DNA from: Antedon bifida
Taxonomy: Eukaryota; Echinodermata; Crinoidea; Comatulida; Antedonidae
Assembly: GCA_963402885.1 (NCBI GenBank)
Contig: OY727098.1
Location: 15,796,717-15,860,716, forward strand
Reading direction: 5' to 3'
Length of the DNA stretch: 64,000 nucleotides
Part shown: one piece after another, positions 35,760-49,379 of the stretch
Layout: every line of letters begins with the position of its first letter
Position numbering within the stretch: position 1 is the first letter of the stretch
Notes under the pieces: model-generated
What the model saw: the letters and a program-made list of their open reading frames with translations, nothing else
What the model was told of the DNA's origin: nothing
Databases searched by the model: none
Position numbers and translations under genes: made by a program

Positions 35760-38420
35760 AAAATGCGTAAAGATTGTTAGAGGGAAAACGTTTGTATTCT
35801 GTAGTTGCAAATAACTAAATTATCTTTCTAAAAGTGTCGCTTTCGGTTATTTTGGTATTGGTTTTGAAGTGATGTTTCTGTAGGACCTTGTAAACCTGGA
35901 TATGCTTTACCTGGATATGTTTTACCTTGTTTGAACTACAGTACTTGTTTAATGAACCGAAATCAAATATTTTTGAATCAAAACTGTACTGTAATTATTT
36001 TATTTGAGTATGGTGTACATATATAACATTTTTTTTAGATAATTGTTACGGTTACCACCTCTGTTTACTTGAGATAATTTTGAAATGTAACTGTTATATT
36101 TTGTTTACTACTGAATACTACAGTCAATAACACGTGTGGTCAAATTGATAATACTTTCCAGATTCTGTTATCCTAAAAAATATTGAGATTGTTTGATGCT
36201 AACGACAGTAAAATATTGTTGTGACGTTAGTTAAAAAGTAAAGTCCTGTGTTGCCGCGTGCGTGTGGATCTCAGACGTGTGTACTCGACGGCTTTAATCA
36301 TTAATGATATGGTTTCAACAAGGTTGTATAATTTGATACAATTAGTAACGAGTTCCCATTTGAAGTAAATTGACATTTAGAACAAATGAACCTTTTGTTT
36401 ATTGTTTTGAGATCCGTGCAAAGAAAAGGTTTCAGTGACAGTGATGTAGAGAATCTATGAGTAAGGTGGTATACTTATCCACTGAAAATGCGCAACAAAC
36501 ATTTAATTATGACACAATCACGTGCGTAAGCAGCTAAACATTATTTCGTATCCAACATTGATTATTAGTGTAATAATAAATCGAATTGGCCTTTTAACCT
36601 GCCCAGCATAGTCCTAAGGTTTCAATAAAAGAAACGCGTGGTAATCTATACTTACTATTAGGAAATGTACAAGTAAATACATCCTTAGCGTTATATTAGA
36701 CGATCTCTTACTAAATGAAGATCTAAATCAAGATTTGTTAGTTTCTTGTACAGAATGGGACATTGACCGCTAGCACTCATATTATTTTACGAATCATACA
36801 TAAATACATAATAATAATGAAGTTTGATCTTATTTTATGTGCTAGAATTAAAGTTTCTTTCTGTTGAATTTGATATTTTGCGTTTTATGATTAATTTTGA
36901 TGATATTCGTTTCTATTTTATGTCGGTTTTAAATGAAATTTGAGAGCTAGGGACAAATGTGTAGCCTACTATAAATCTGTTGATGATTTTCAAAGTATAT
37001 ATTACATAGAAAGATTATGGAAACATAACTAGGATGTAAAAATCACAAGTTGATAGATATTATGAATTAATGGAAAACGATCAACGATTTGCCTCCGGCC
37101 ACGGATGTATTATATTTCGATTGCAAATCATCATCGGTTATTCATTTATCTATCCAGGAAAATGTGTATTTATAGTGGAAATCACAACTATAAGCCCTAC
37201 TGTTCCTCCGTTTTCAGTATGTATTCATGTAAACAGCAAATACTCTATGTACGTTATAAATTGGTGTTTTAGCATCTTGTTTACATGTCATTTACACATT
37301 TTATAAAATGAGTGTATCTTTTGTAATTTGATTGTATCGTGAAGTATTAGTTCTATTGCACGGTAAAGTTATACTGAATGGTTCTTCTATTCAACGGTAT
37401 TATTTTGACAAAGAGTTTACTTTAGAACAGAAAACAAATAATTATTCTTTTGTAAACAGGATCATATGTAAAACAGATGGTTTTATCCTGTATGTTTTAA
37501 ATTGAGATAATTGTTTCATTCGTTGAAAGTTTGACTGTTCTATTTTACTTGGCCTCGCCAAGTAGAACAGTCACTCATTCAACTCTTTGAGAATATATTC
37601 ATTATTTGTATATTATTATTGAATGCAGTAATTGTGTTACCACGTGTTGTTGAATGTGCCATGTAATGGCATTATATTATGTTAACAGAAGAACAAGACG
37701 ATGACTATGCATACATTATCGATACATTCAATCATAATAACAATGAAAGTATTACGTTTCGAATCATACTTCAGTTGTTGTCAAACTCTTACAATTGAGA
37801 TTGAAATGATTATTTTAAAATTGCGATGATAATCAATAGATTGTATACAGCTATCGTAAGTATCGAATTATCGACGATATTGACGTCTTAAATGGTCATT
37901 AAATCAATGCTACGTTGACGTGATATAAACTAGTATTGCAATCATTTTCGTAAGTGTATGGCCTTGGTAATGAATCGTTCATTGTACCACGGAGAAGTGT
38001 TCTAAAGCTGACAAAATCGCATTTACTAAAAGCTGTCAAAAATTGGTTTCTATATTGTGTGAAGTAACAGTAATAAAACCTGTCAATTGAGACAGCATAA
38101 TAATGTTCAGCGTGTAAAGAGAGCATTTTACTTCTCTTACGCTTGCTCTTAGTGTTGGGGATTTCTTTATAATGCATGAATATGAATAGTTTGAATTAAG
38201 TCCTTGATTGCTATCAAGATAATTATTCCAATATGACAGCATGTATAATTTCCAATTTATTTTTTGAAACATTGGTCTGTTTTAAAATTATTATATACTA
38301 AGAATCTAATCTTACTATGTCTTACTTGTATTCATTTAACAATAGGGTTTACTCTCATAAGAGGATTTGTTTTAATGAATCTCATTAAAGACGATGTTGT
38401 ATACAAGCTATAAATATGTA
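35760..38420. other. Upstream region of the Ig receptor, otherwise empty
   Basis: Would hold the receptor promoter; I see no convincing TATA box on the minus strand near 35780-35800. A hairpin at 37533-37572 pairs GACTGTTCTA...ACTTGG with CCAAGTAGAACAGTC, with one bulge. Frames at 37070-37306 and 37899-38272 have no domain. Confidence 0.4.
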
Positions 38421-38423
38421 TTA

Positions 38424-38818
38424 ATTTGGTTCCCACTTGAAAGGGCGTAAGCGCACCGAAAGCAATTTGACCAATCACGATCACGGATCGGATCGTATCG
38501 AAATGTCGCTTGTGATTGGTCAACACAGTTGCGTTGCGCCTATACGTCGTTACGTCAAGGACTTTTAAAGTCCTTGGTTACGTCCTCTGGGAACCGAGCT
38601 TAAGAAAGGGCGTAAGCGCACCAAAAGCAATTTGACCAATCAAAATGTCGCTAGTGATTGGTCAACACACGTGCGTTGCGTCAAGATTCAAGATTCAAGA
38701 AATTTTATTTGTCCATAAAAATGGAAATTCACTTTGCTTGGTAGATTAAAACAACAATATTGCAACAATTTAAAACGTCAAAGTCCTTGGTTACGTGCGT
38801 TCTGGTGGGAACCAAGCT
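38424..38818. mobile_element. MITE, AAGCTTGGTTCCCAC family, tandem pair
   Basis: Two head-to-tail copies. The first (38424-38602) has TTTGGTTCCCACTTGAAAGG at the left, the CCAATCAC / GTGATTGGTCAAC core, a 21-nt near-perfect palindrome centred at about 38568, and TGGGAACCGAGCTT at the right. The second (38603-38818) repeats AAAGGGCGTAAGCGCACC and the core but lacks the outer left terminus; its right end GGTGGGAACCAAGCT is intact. A LINE tail is inserted in the second copy. Confidence 0.85.
38685..38775 (-). mobile_element. Very short LINE 3' end with CGTCAA duplication
   Basis: On the minus strand it ends ATGGACAAATAAAATTTCTT followed by GAATCTTGAATC, a typical non-LTR element terminus with an AATAAA signal and a short tandem tail. 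CGTCAA is duplicated on both sides (38679-38684, 38776-38781), the target-site duplication. About 90 bp, severely 5'-truncated. It is younger than the MITE it interrupts. Confidence 0.7.
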
Positions 38819-38819
38819 A

Positions 38820-41800
38820 AATGCGTCACAGAATTGAAATATTACACTACCTGCTATTGAGATATTAAAAGTGAGAAAACCATATTGCCTAAAGTACCAT
38901 ATTATTGTTTATATTGTAGAACATTTCAAACCTTAATCATTGTAGATTAGATGACACTTAACTGGGATAATGTATTTTTATGTCACTGAAATTGGGATAA
39001 ATTGAAAGCATATAAGTTGCAGTGGCTCCAGAAGGATTTAATTTTACTATCAGACAAGACGTTGTACTGTAATTATCAATAATGTCTTTTCATCAACACT
39101 TATTCCGTCGTATATTAGACTATACTTAATCGGTCTTGGATTTGGAAAAAAAGACAGAAAACAGAAATACAAAAAAAAAGTTACCTTTACCACAGTTACC
39201 TTTGCGATTTCTTTAACTGTGTGACATACAAAACCAAGAAAGCATCTCTGCAGTATTTGCCAAAATGTTGTCACAATTCTATAATTTCGGTGTACAAACA
39301 CACCCGATTCTCGATACTGTATCTATATTTCTTCAGTAGGAATATTCGGTAATACAGCATCACAAATTCCTATAATAGGCCTACTGGGCAAATATTTTAG
39401 TATGTGGAGATACAGCACTAAGGTAGCAAACATGACAGAGGAAAGGAAAACACTGTGATATGGAATACAAGAGAACAGTCTGAAAGATGTCAAATAAATG
39501 AACCACAAGAACAAACTGCCCACGGGATAAAGAAGGGGCGCCGTATCAATTCAAAAATAAATTAAACTGTAATTGAAAAGTAAATAGGGTTATTTACTAA
39601 GCAAGTTAAATTGGAATGGATGCAGAGCATTCCAGAATAGAACTGCCAGAATCCCAAGGTAAAACACTTACCATCAGGCACTTGAATCATAATAAACGAA
39701 ATCGGAACCTCCATTAGTATCTTATCCGTAACTATTGATCAAAGTATTACTCAAGCTTAACGTGCACAAAGCAGAAATGGATATGCTATTATTAACTGCC
39801 AAATTTCATTCATATTTCAACCAATTTAAGATGATCTTATGAGTCTCTGGTGTTTTCAAAGAGTTGAGCGAGGATGATGATCGGCAATGATGGTAATCGT
39901 GGGATATTCGTCCATTCATCAATGTAATCCTGTTGAGATCAGAGGTTCCTTAATTTAAACCCTTAATTGAACATCAGTAATTTTTTTCCAGCAAATGAGT
40001 ACGTCGGTTAGTTATTGATACTAATATAGTGAATATAGAAGTATAAATGATTAAACTCGTCCTCCATTTTTTCGTTTGCCAACAAAAATAAATCTTGACT
40101 ACTAATATTAAAGTATTGAAAATATAATCTAGCATGCATGAATTTAAGTGACAAATATGTTGCCTGTTTTTAGGCTGAACTCAAATAAAAATTATGTGTG
40201 CAATAACATAGCACAGTTACATATATTTATGATTCATTTTTAATATAAATAGGACAGTCGTTCAGTAGAAGTGACTTGTCACCACGAACAACATGACAAT
40301 AACGTATACATATTTTCTTATCATTATCGAAACAAAGAAATCAATTTATAGATTATTCCTATTCAATGGTATGATTGACATCTCAGAGCATTGGAATTGA
40401 TTATCTATCAATTAATTTAAACCACTTTGTAATAATTAGCAGGTAATTAATTAGCTGGTCTTTAATTATAAGTTCATTAATTACACGTTGTCTGTACTTA
40501 TTGATTTAATGAACCAAAGAGCTGTTGATATGTAGCGCAAGAGATTGATCGGGGAGACTAGAAGTCGTCAATATGCTAGACTATGTAATCAATTTAACGG
40601 TTAACTCAGACAAAAATACCCCGGTCACCATATCTATGATCTTTGATTCCTCGTTGTAGAAAGTTATTTGAATGTGGATAACTTACCGGCACTACTATAA
40701 AAGACTTACATTTCAATCCACTTAAACATGATCTTATATATTTTGAAAAGACAGTTTTTCTAAGGGTGATACTGATTATCAACGTCATGTACTACTTGAT
40801 GACTACTACTTTTGTATTATTTCCTTTTGAAAAAATAGGTGAAATATTGTTGATTACTATTGTAAACAATTCTTAACTGCTGCATGGAGGTATAGAAAGA
40901 CTATACTTAAAGATTTACCGCCCACCACGTAAATCAAAATCTAAATCATTATTTGTTTTTTTTTTATACATATACTTTTTCAAATAGTTTCAATACCCGA
41001 TAGTCTTGAAAAAAGTATTCGTTGTAATTCTATTTTACATTTTTAAATCTACTTGCTGACCGTTTTTATTAAGTTATTTCTTATTTTTGTAACTGTAGGT
41101 TTATATTGTTAATGTTAGAACGCATCGTTTTATAAACGTGTGCCGCTGATCCGAAAGCGTTGTTCGAATATATTACATCCTCTGCGCATATTCATTTGCT
41201 GTTCAAACTACTTTTTTCTACTTTGGGATATTATTTGTACATAACCTCAACATTGTATATTCATCATAATAGACTGATCCAGGAAAGGGGATGAAAAAAA
41301 CGCCAAAACAATAATAAATAAATAACTTTACCTAAATGTCAGCATTTTATTTACTATTGTGAAATCCACCATAAAATCATGAAATCGCGGCAATACCATT
41401 ACGTAATTCAATTTCAACCGTTTGGGTGAAAAAATAAGTTTTCTAGGTACCTTTACTGCTGTATCTGTAGTAGTTCATGACTGAATACAACACAGTTTTA
41501 ATTCAGTTTTTTCGAACACCGTATTTATTACAACTATTTGATCAAATTTGGTGTAAACAACAAACACATCTAATTTATCATAACTATTCAGTTGTGATAG
41601 TTTAGTCAACTCTTGGAGGAGGAATGGTTTATTAAAGATTCCAGAACGAATTCTGCGGAATGTTTGTATAATAATTATTAAATTTAATTGAATCTGAACT
41701 ATTTACATTACAATGTTTGCTCGTATTATCATATCCAATTAACTGATTTCTTAGAAAATCATTTTATCTACGTTGAATTGTTCACTCTTTACATCTCCAT

Positions 41801-43820
41801 GGAACTCGACCAGAACAAATATCAACGTTTCTTTTAACATTTTATAGCGTCCAAGTTTCATGCTGAAATTTAAATTAAAAATCTTGTTTTCATAACTTTA
41901 AATAGTGGGCTAAACGTTTGACGACCATTACATGAAAATCTCAATTGACAACATTTTTCTGCGGGGCAAGATACAAATGACGGTCAATGTAATCATATCC
42001 GGGTCAATTATATTTGCGCTCTATTGCAGCTGGATCAATGTCAACGTTTGTGCTTTAAGCGGAGGATAACATTCCAACAAATAACAACGTACTTTAAAAA
42101 GCCATAACGTACTGTACTTAAGTCCGTATTGAAAGAAATCGATTAAAAGAAAATCACATGTGACAGGTAGGCATAGGTATGTTGGTAAATGCTGAAACTT
42201 AAACCAATGAGAGAAGTCATATACAAGTTCAATTCGCGCTATCAGGTTTAATCCGTATTGTTCGCAATATAATTTACGACAATCTGAAAATCTACTCGTG
42301 CACAATTGTTCGAATTTGCGTGTACGTTTTATTTTTTGTAAATCTTAATTAATCAGTCCTTGAAATGTAACGTTAACAGTACTTCAGTAATTCTTATATG
42401 ATATATAATATATATCTTGTTTTTCCAGAATAAAGTATTAGTAATTGTTAAAAAAATATTAATGAGTACTCAATCGTAATTAGGGGTGTTATCGTGCACG
42501 TACCATTATCATCAACGTTTCAACGCATGCGTCATTATATGTTGCACCTTGTCGTAGCACCACTTTGCTGCTGCTAAGTACCACATAACATAAGTCAAAT
42601 AAATGATTTGCGTTAATAAAGTTTGTAACTCACTTTAGTTTTTTTTTAGCACTTTTATAAACTTTACAAGATTCTTTTATCTCATTTTGTGGGTCGGTTC
42701 AAACATTGTTTTTATACAACAATAAGCCATCGAACGGTTAAATGCGTATGCAAATGAGACAGCTCACTATACTTTCAATTAAATAGTATCTCGTTAGCAT
42801 TTATATTGACATGAAGAAAACCAAAAGGGACCTATTCAATGCAGTTAATATCGGACCCAAATGCTAGTTTCACTTACCGTAAAAGGATAGGCATTGTTTG
42901 ACGTGAATTACTGTTATGACGTTAGCCAATTGTTGTTCTTCTGTTGTCTTTAAATAGGAACATTATTCGTTTTCCTCTCAAGCTGTTTGGTATAAGTGCC
43001 CGGTAGTACAAACATACGCCCAAAGTTGTGTCGATGAATTAGTTCTAAACATAGAGAAAGCAAGTATTTTTAGAATTAACATTTCATACATTGGAAAAAA
43101 TATACGGTTTATTTTTATTTTTTTTTTATATTTGAAACTGTTCGATATCAAAACAAAAAGTATACAAAAAAAGTACAAGTATATGATAATAGTTTTAGCC
43201 ATAATAGAAAACAATAATACAATGTTTGAATAATAATATCTCATTGGGATCTTTTTACTTGTTTAAAAAACTAAAAAATGGGACAAAACAATAAATGAAT
43301 AAGCTGCAGTCAGAAGAAACAACAGTAAGTGTTTTATGATGGAAATGTTTGTTCAAACTTGATACTATAGGCCTATGGTTTTCCAACTTTAGTCATTATG
43401 GAAGTTCACATCTATTTTGTGAAATATGCTGCTTTTTAATTTTTTTTATTTGTTTTATTAATTGTTTTATATTTTGTAAAATGTTATGTAGCTTTATGTG
43501 TGCCCGAATGAATAGGCCTAATAATTTAATGTACGGTACCACGTATCAAATAATTTGCAACAACACAAGCTATTTATTTACATAATAGTGTACACATTAT
43601 TATCATAAGGAAAATTAATTCTTGTTACTGAAGCAGATTACATAATTCATTTAGTTTAGACAAAGAATTGTTACGCAAGAAGAATTTAAATGTGAACGTG
43701 AGAAGATCATAATGTTTGTAGGGTGTCAATTAAAATCTTGATTTATTGCGATGTTTTTCACGCATTATGATGTGTTCTACATCCAAACAGTTTGATGACT
43801 TCAGTGTCATTCGTCGTGAT
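38820..43820. other. Long gene-poor stretch
   Basis: AT-rich with no defensible coding region or RNA gene. Minus-strand frames at 39050-39301, 39323-39523, 40606-40788, 42021-42305 and 42978-43244 and the plus frame 43349-43585 lack domains and codon bias. Confidence 0.5.
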
Positions 43821-43824
43821 TTCT

Positions 43825-44000
43825 TTTTTTTTCATTTCATTTATTTCGTCAGAAAAGAACAAATATATAACAAAACAAAAGAGAAAAGAGTTCAAAATCC
43901 AAATGACTGGTTAACCAAAAAATGAATCACTGTCAAAATTCCAAAATGGAAATTGAAAAGAATTAGATAATTAAAATACATTAAAATTCTGAAATAATTT
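43825..44000 (-). mobile_element. LINE 3' tail
   Basis: Minus-strand reading reaches TCTGACGAAATAAATGAAAT and then ATGAAAAAAAAA, the AATAAA-plus-short-repeat ending of a non-LTR element. No protein-coding part is attached. Confidence 0.45.
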
Positions 44001-47000
44001 CTTTCTTAATATTTAAAATCAATGAAATAGTTAAAATCTAATTATTTTTCTTAAGCTATTATTATAAACAAATAAAACATTAAAAATCTAGGAATAAAAA
44101 GACAAATTTATATTTGATTACTTGCATATAAAAATGTATTTATTTGTTTCTATTTTATTTGTAAAATTTTGTATTGTTCAAACTTAAATATGAAATTAGA
44201 CTTTCGTGACAAATGTAGGCTTCTAATAGCCAATTCTAAGCTATATTTGCTATTTCTATTTAAAATCTATCTTTTGATCAATTTTTCCAAAATGTGGGAT
44301 TTTATCAGTTTCTTGAATCCTTTTCTTTATATATATGTGACGTAATGTGAAATTTTGTACAAACAATAAAATACATAAAATATGGATCAGGATTTGTTGG
44401 TGTATTTTTTTGTCATTACATTTGCCTAATAAGTTGGCTTCAATAATAATAGCTTTTTTTTTAGTTTTAAGGTCAGTCCACATAACTATTTTCATAATGT
44501 AAAACGCATACCGATCTGTTATATATTTTTAGATATTGCATGTTACAATTATGTGGTGGAAAAGGGGATAATAATATATATATGCTAAAAGTTTCCATTG
44601 GAATATTTAGTAAAATAAATTGAACGTGCATTAAAACAATAATGAAATCCTATTGAAACTTTCGATTTACTTATTTCATCATTTATTTTCACATCTTTCG
44701 TTTAAATTTCAGCATTCGTTTAGAATTAGAATCCCCTCTCTTCTAAATTATTTAATTTAGCACTAAAGATATGTTGCACAGGTTTTAACGAGTTTTAGGC
44801 CTAACTGTTGTTAGGTCGTGGCGATGTTTACTACAGTCGATCATAAATAAACAAGAATCTGTATGTACCATTTGCGTCAAACTTGTAAAGGATTGTTTTC
44901 TATCTTAATGACGCGCTTACAAATTGAGGCATGTTATTTAAGAAAGATTCAGCAAACATACTTTGTTTTGGCTTACCGACATCGATAATAAAATGACGTT
45001 TAAGCCCATTCGCCTTATTTTCTAACACTTTGAACTAGTAAAGTTTATTGTCGGTTCCATATTTACTGGCGTTCAACCATTATTTATTTTTAAAATCAAT
45101 TACGTAGTATCATATTTAGCCCTAACCCTGAAACATCACAGTTCTGATCCTTTTGTAAATGTTAAAAATATAATATAATTTCAGCGACTTTAGTAACTTG
45201 GTAAAAATATCATAAAACGTAAGTTGTCGGTACATTTGATATCTTGTACTAGATGCTAATGGAATCACAAATGGTTGAATTCTGACGATTCACATTACCA
45301 TTTTAGCCCAAGAAATTGCAATTACCCACTTCCAGGGCAACGCTCTCACTAGTAGTAAAATAAAATAGGAATTATACGACTAATTGGCAAAACAAAATGA
45401 CAAGACATATGATATGCACTTATACTTTAGGCCACTGATTTCTAACATTGCTAAGGGATTAATAATATTCTTGGGTACAAAGTATTATGTTGGACCAAAT
45501 ACAAACGTGATTATACGTTCAATTAACCGTAAACGAACGTAAAAGCGATTTTATACGCGTTTGTCAAAGGTTCAATGTACATTAATAATTATATTTTAAA
45601 ATAATGTGTCTTAATTTGAGTAAATATTGGCTTTACTCGGAGATTGTTGAAAAAACATATTTATCACGTTTGACATCGAATGCTGCAGCTCATAGCACTT
45701 TAAAATAGAAATGAGGGACATGCATTAGCCTTAAGTGATCCAGACCTCATGGATTTAAAATAAGCGTCAGCAATAAAGGCGTCATAAATAACACCAGAAG
45801 GTAATTAGTTGAGACAGCAAAAGACGAGTAGATGGGGTAAAACGTTTTAACGTTTATCATAACACATTCTGTGATTTTATATAATATTCTACACTTCCTG
45901 ATAAACGAGGCAGGTGTTAAAGAACAGAATTTAAATTGCTGTTTGCATTTATTCCTTGTTGATGTACACTACGAATAAGGCTTTCAGACTTTAAAAGAAC
46001 ATATAGTAACGTTTGTATTATTGACAACAGTTGTTCTTTTTATAGATTTTATTAAAACATCCTTACATGCCCTTTGGCCTATGAATATGTCACCATAATA
46101 GTGCTAATGAGTTATACACTCTATACATATTTTCTCCGATTCGTTTCTCTCGATTCGTTTTTATTAAGTTGTATGTTTTATTGTACACTCCGGGTTGCTC
46201 GATATACGTTTACTTTTCATTCGAAAAAAAAATCTTTCACAATCACAATAACTTGCTTTCAAAGAAAAACTAAGATAATGAATGAGTGAAATATTATAAT
46301 CACGGTTAAAAAATTACCAAACTATATGCCTACTATTGACATCTGGAACTCAATTTTTGAAAGCTACGTCAAAATATCTAGATATTTAAAACATGATGTA
46401 AATTTCTGACAATTTAGGCCTACAATAATATAAATAAATGTTACAGCGACCCCACAAATTACGACCCCCATCTTCAACTCTAAAAGTACCTTTTCTTTGA
46501 TAAACATAATAATTGTTAACACTTCCGCAATAACGTTGTAAATGCATGTTTGTTAAGTTATTTATGCCATTCTTATTTAACTGTGTGTCGTAAATGACAA
46601 AACAGAACATGAAACATTAACAATGTTGTCCCATGGTATATCAATGTTATTAAAAAATACAAATATTAAAGAGACTGCTGTGTATTAACCTTCACCAAAA
46701 TTAAAATACGAGTTTCATTAATTGTCTGCTGAGTAAGCTTGTGGTGAAGTTTGTGGTGAGAATATTCATAGAGGAAAACAATCTCTGTAACAAAGAGCTT
46801 TCAATTTACGACGACCGACGACTAAAGTAGGCCTACGTGTTATTCTCTGTACGCATGCGGGGACGTCCTCGCTCCCCACCTCGACACAGTTTTCATGGTT
46901 TCTAGGTCCAGGCGACGCTCATCTTTCACCTCATGACATTGTACAGTACAACTGCACTCATAAACATTCATTATTTGTATATTTAGATAGAATGACAAAA

Positions 47001-49300
47001 TATCCATGGCAATTGAAATATTAGGAGTTTTTTATTAAATCAATCAACTCGCACACGCGTATATCGTTATGACATGGAAATGCAATGATATTGTAGGAAT
47101 AAAATACATATTCACGGTCACGTATTATATCTATTCGATGTTTATATAATTTAAACGACAAGACTGCTCTATACAAGTAATAATAAAGGTTGTAGCTAGC
47201 GTCGTTGCTGAAAATACTTAATACTTTTACCATGAAAAACTGAATACAACATTATAGAGCCATTTTCACATTTATAATAAGTATTATTATGATGATAACT
47301 ATTCGTCAGGGAGTAGTAGTAGTAGTGAGATGATAGACAATTCGGATTATACTCAAACGCCTTATTGTAGGCCTACTGACTACACAGTACAGTTAAATAC
47401 GCTGTATGGGTGTGGAATAACTTAGTTCACGGCAAGCAAAACAATAATCATTAACTACTGTCGTTTACAAATTCTAAAACAATTCTGATTCAATTAAATA
47501 CAAATAGATAACAAACAACAAATTACATACTATATTAGACCTACTTTATCATAAACCTAAGTAGCACGCCAACAATCCAAACTTTTACTACCAACGTAAC
47601 CACCGGTATTGTATACAAATACGATGTTGTACCGACGTTACATCCGTACGTGAATGGCTAAACAAAAAAAAAGAAGAGCTTGAACTGCACGCGTACGCAC
47701 AAAATAGTATTAACACCTGTATTTTTATGCAAATAACAGAATATAATGTACCGCTCTCTCTTAACGTCACACCAAAGTCTCTCATCTTACACCATTCATT
47801 CCAATCCATGTAACGAATTAATCTAGAGATTGTCTGATTTTAAATCACTATTACTAGAGGGTGAGCTCGCTTCGCTCGCTCCCCCTCTAGGAAGTGTAAT
47901 GACTCGGGTAAAAAGGTTTTAGAAGGACTTTTTCCTTGTACGTTTTCTGTCGGTTACCATTATTGAAATGATTGACATTCCTAAAACTAAAGCTACTCTG
48001 TTTCACAGTGTCTTAGATGATTAATAACATTTTAAAGTATAGTGTTTATTGCTTAGTAGGGTTCTTATAGGGCGGAGGTGGGGAGGCGGAGTTCATTTGA
48101 GGGAGGTGCTTATTCGAGGGATATGTTTATTTTTTTAGTTTAAATAATATGGTAACAGATAGAAAACTAATAGATATGAAAAGTGGTAAAAAGAATAACA
48201 AATGCTTGGTAAATTGTAGATAACAGTGCGATGAATTCTACTACAAATTGTATAATTGTGTTATTATAAATATAATACACTATTGTGTGTATAAATGTGG
48301 ATGGGCGTTTATTAGATAGTTGGGTTTGGGGCGATTATTATAAGTGATGTTTTATTGGGGAGGTGTTGGGCGTTTATTCAAATAAATACCATCCTAATAA
48401 TTAATACATAATTAAGTTTAAACATCTTTTGAAACTAATTCCACGATAGAGTGGGCCGGTTCGGCCCAAGAACGAAGACGATTTAGACGGCTTGGAACAT
48501 GGGCAGACTTATCCCGGTCCTAACGGAAACAGAAAGCCTACAGTTATTCCTGCCAGCTTACTCAATAAAACTCGGCTATCGGGATTTCACTCGATTTTAA
48601 ACAAAAGGTCTTATCAGATCTCCCTATGTAATTTTATAATACTATTCCCCACAATATACTCCGATGCTTTATGGCGTATATTTAATTTGATCTTTATTAA
48701 TTTGCAGTATAATTTTTATTTTTTAACTACTGTACCTTCACACGCGCGGTCCGAAAATAAACAAAAAACTGAAATGGCTATAACGGCCAACTTAGTTGAA
48801 ACTAGGAAGTTGCAAGGTGAACAATGTGAACTCATCGTGAACCCGAAAATTACTTCGACCGGCGTACAATTGAATTGAAAATCTACCGATGAAATCATAA
48901 ATGTTGTTATAAAACCCTTTCATATCTTCCTAAGATAGAAATATGGAACAATATCGTAATAGTGAAAACTAATGTTATCAAATTTACATTTCGCGGTACA
49001 TTTGAGAAAAATAAGGTAGGTATCCAATGCAGAGATTGTCCCGAAGTTGTTCTATTGTGCTCGCCTATGTCAGAATTAACCATAATTTATATATAGATAC
49101 TATATAGTCTTATAACAACATTTCCAATCGATTTTTTTTGTTTTGTTATGGCCCTTTTAGAAAAAGACATATAACATTTTTATCTGAAATAGTTATTATT
49201 TTGACTCAGGAACTTCAGATAGTAATATGTGCATAATGTAATGTATGCATTTGATTTGATAACCACAAACAGCAGGATTCTGCTGTGTTCGCCCTGATGT
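44001..49300. other. Gene-poor stretch with one hairpin and an unrecognised ORF
   Basis: A palindrome at 47854-47890 (CTAGAGGG.GAGC.CGC and its mirror image) stands out. A plus frame from about 48450 to 48878 runs for about 140 codons (GPVRPKNEDDLDGLEHGQTY near its start, ANLVETRKLQGEQCELIVNP near its end) without ATG or domain; it might be a decayed repeat protein, but I cannot support it as a gene. Three TAGGCCTA lie between 46416 and 47368. Confidence 0.4.
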
Positions 49301-49312
49301 CACACGACCTCT

Positions 49313-49375
49313 GTATCCCCCAGGTGCATCACGCTGTTGGACTTATAATCCAAGATCGAAGGTTCATGTCAACAG
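49313..49375 (+). mobile_element. tRNA-Ile-like pseudogene or SINE head
   Basis: Contains a good anticodon arm, TTGGA CTTATAA TCCAA, whose 7-nt loop would carry anticodon TAT (Ile), followed by GAAGGTTCATGTC as a T-arm remnant and preceded by GGTGCATCACGCTG as a D-arm remnant. The acceptor stem is not recognisable and the T loop has lost the TTCGA form, so it is not a working tRNA. Confidence 0.45.
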
Positions 49376-49379
49376 ATGT

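Noticed and set aside
37533-37572. microRNA-type hairpin
   Set aside because: The stem is short and bulged with a 5-nt loop, and there is no sign of a precursor; simple inverted repeat.
48492-48878. 128-codon plus-strand frame
   Set aside because: Starts at TTG, no recognised family; kept only as a remark in the region entry.
49313-49375. Functional tRNA-Ile(TAT)
   Set aside because: Only the anticodon arm is sound; acceptor stem and T loop are lost.
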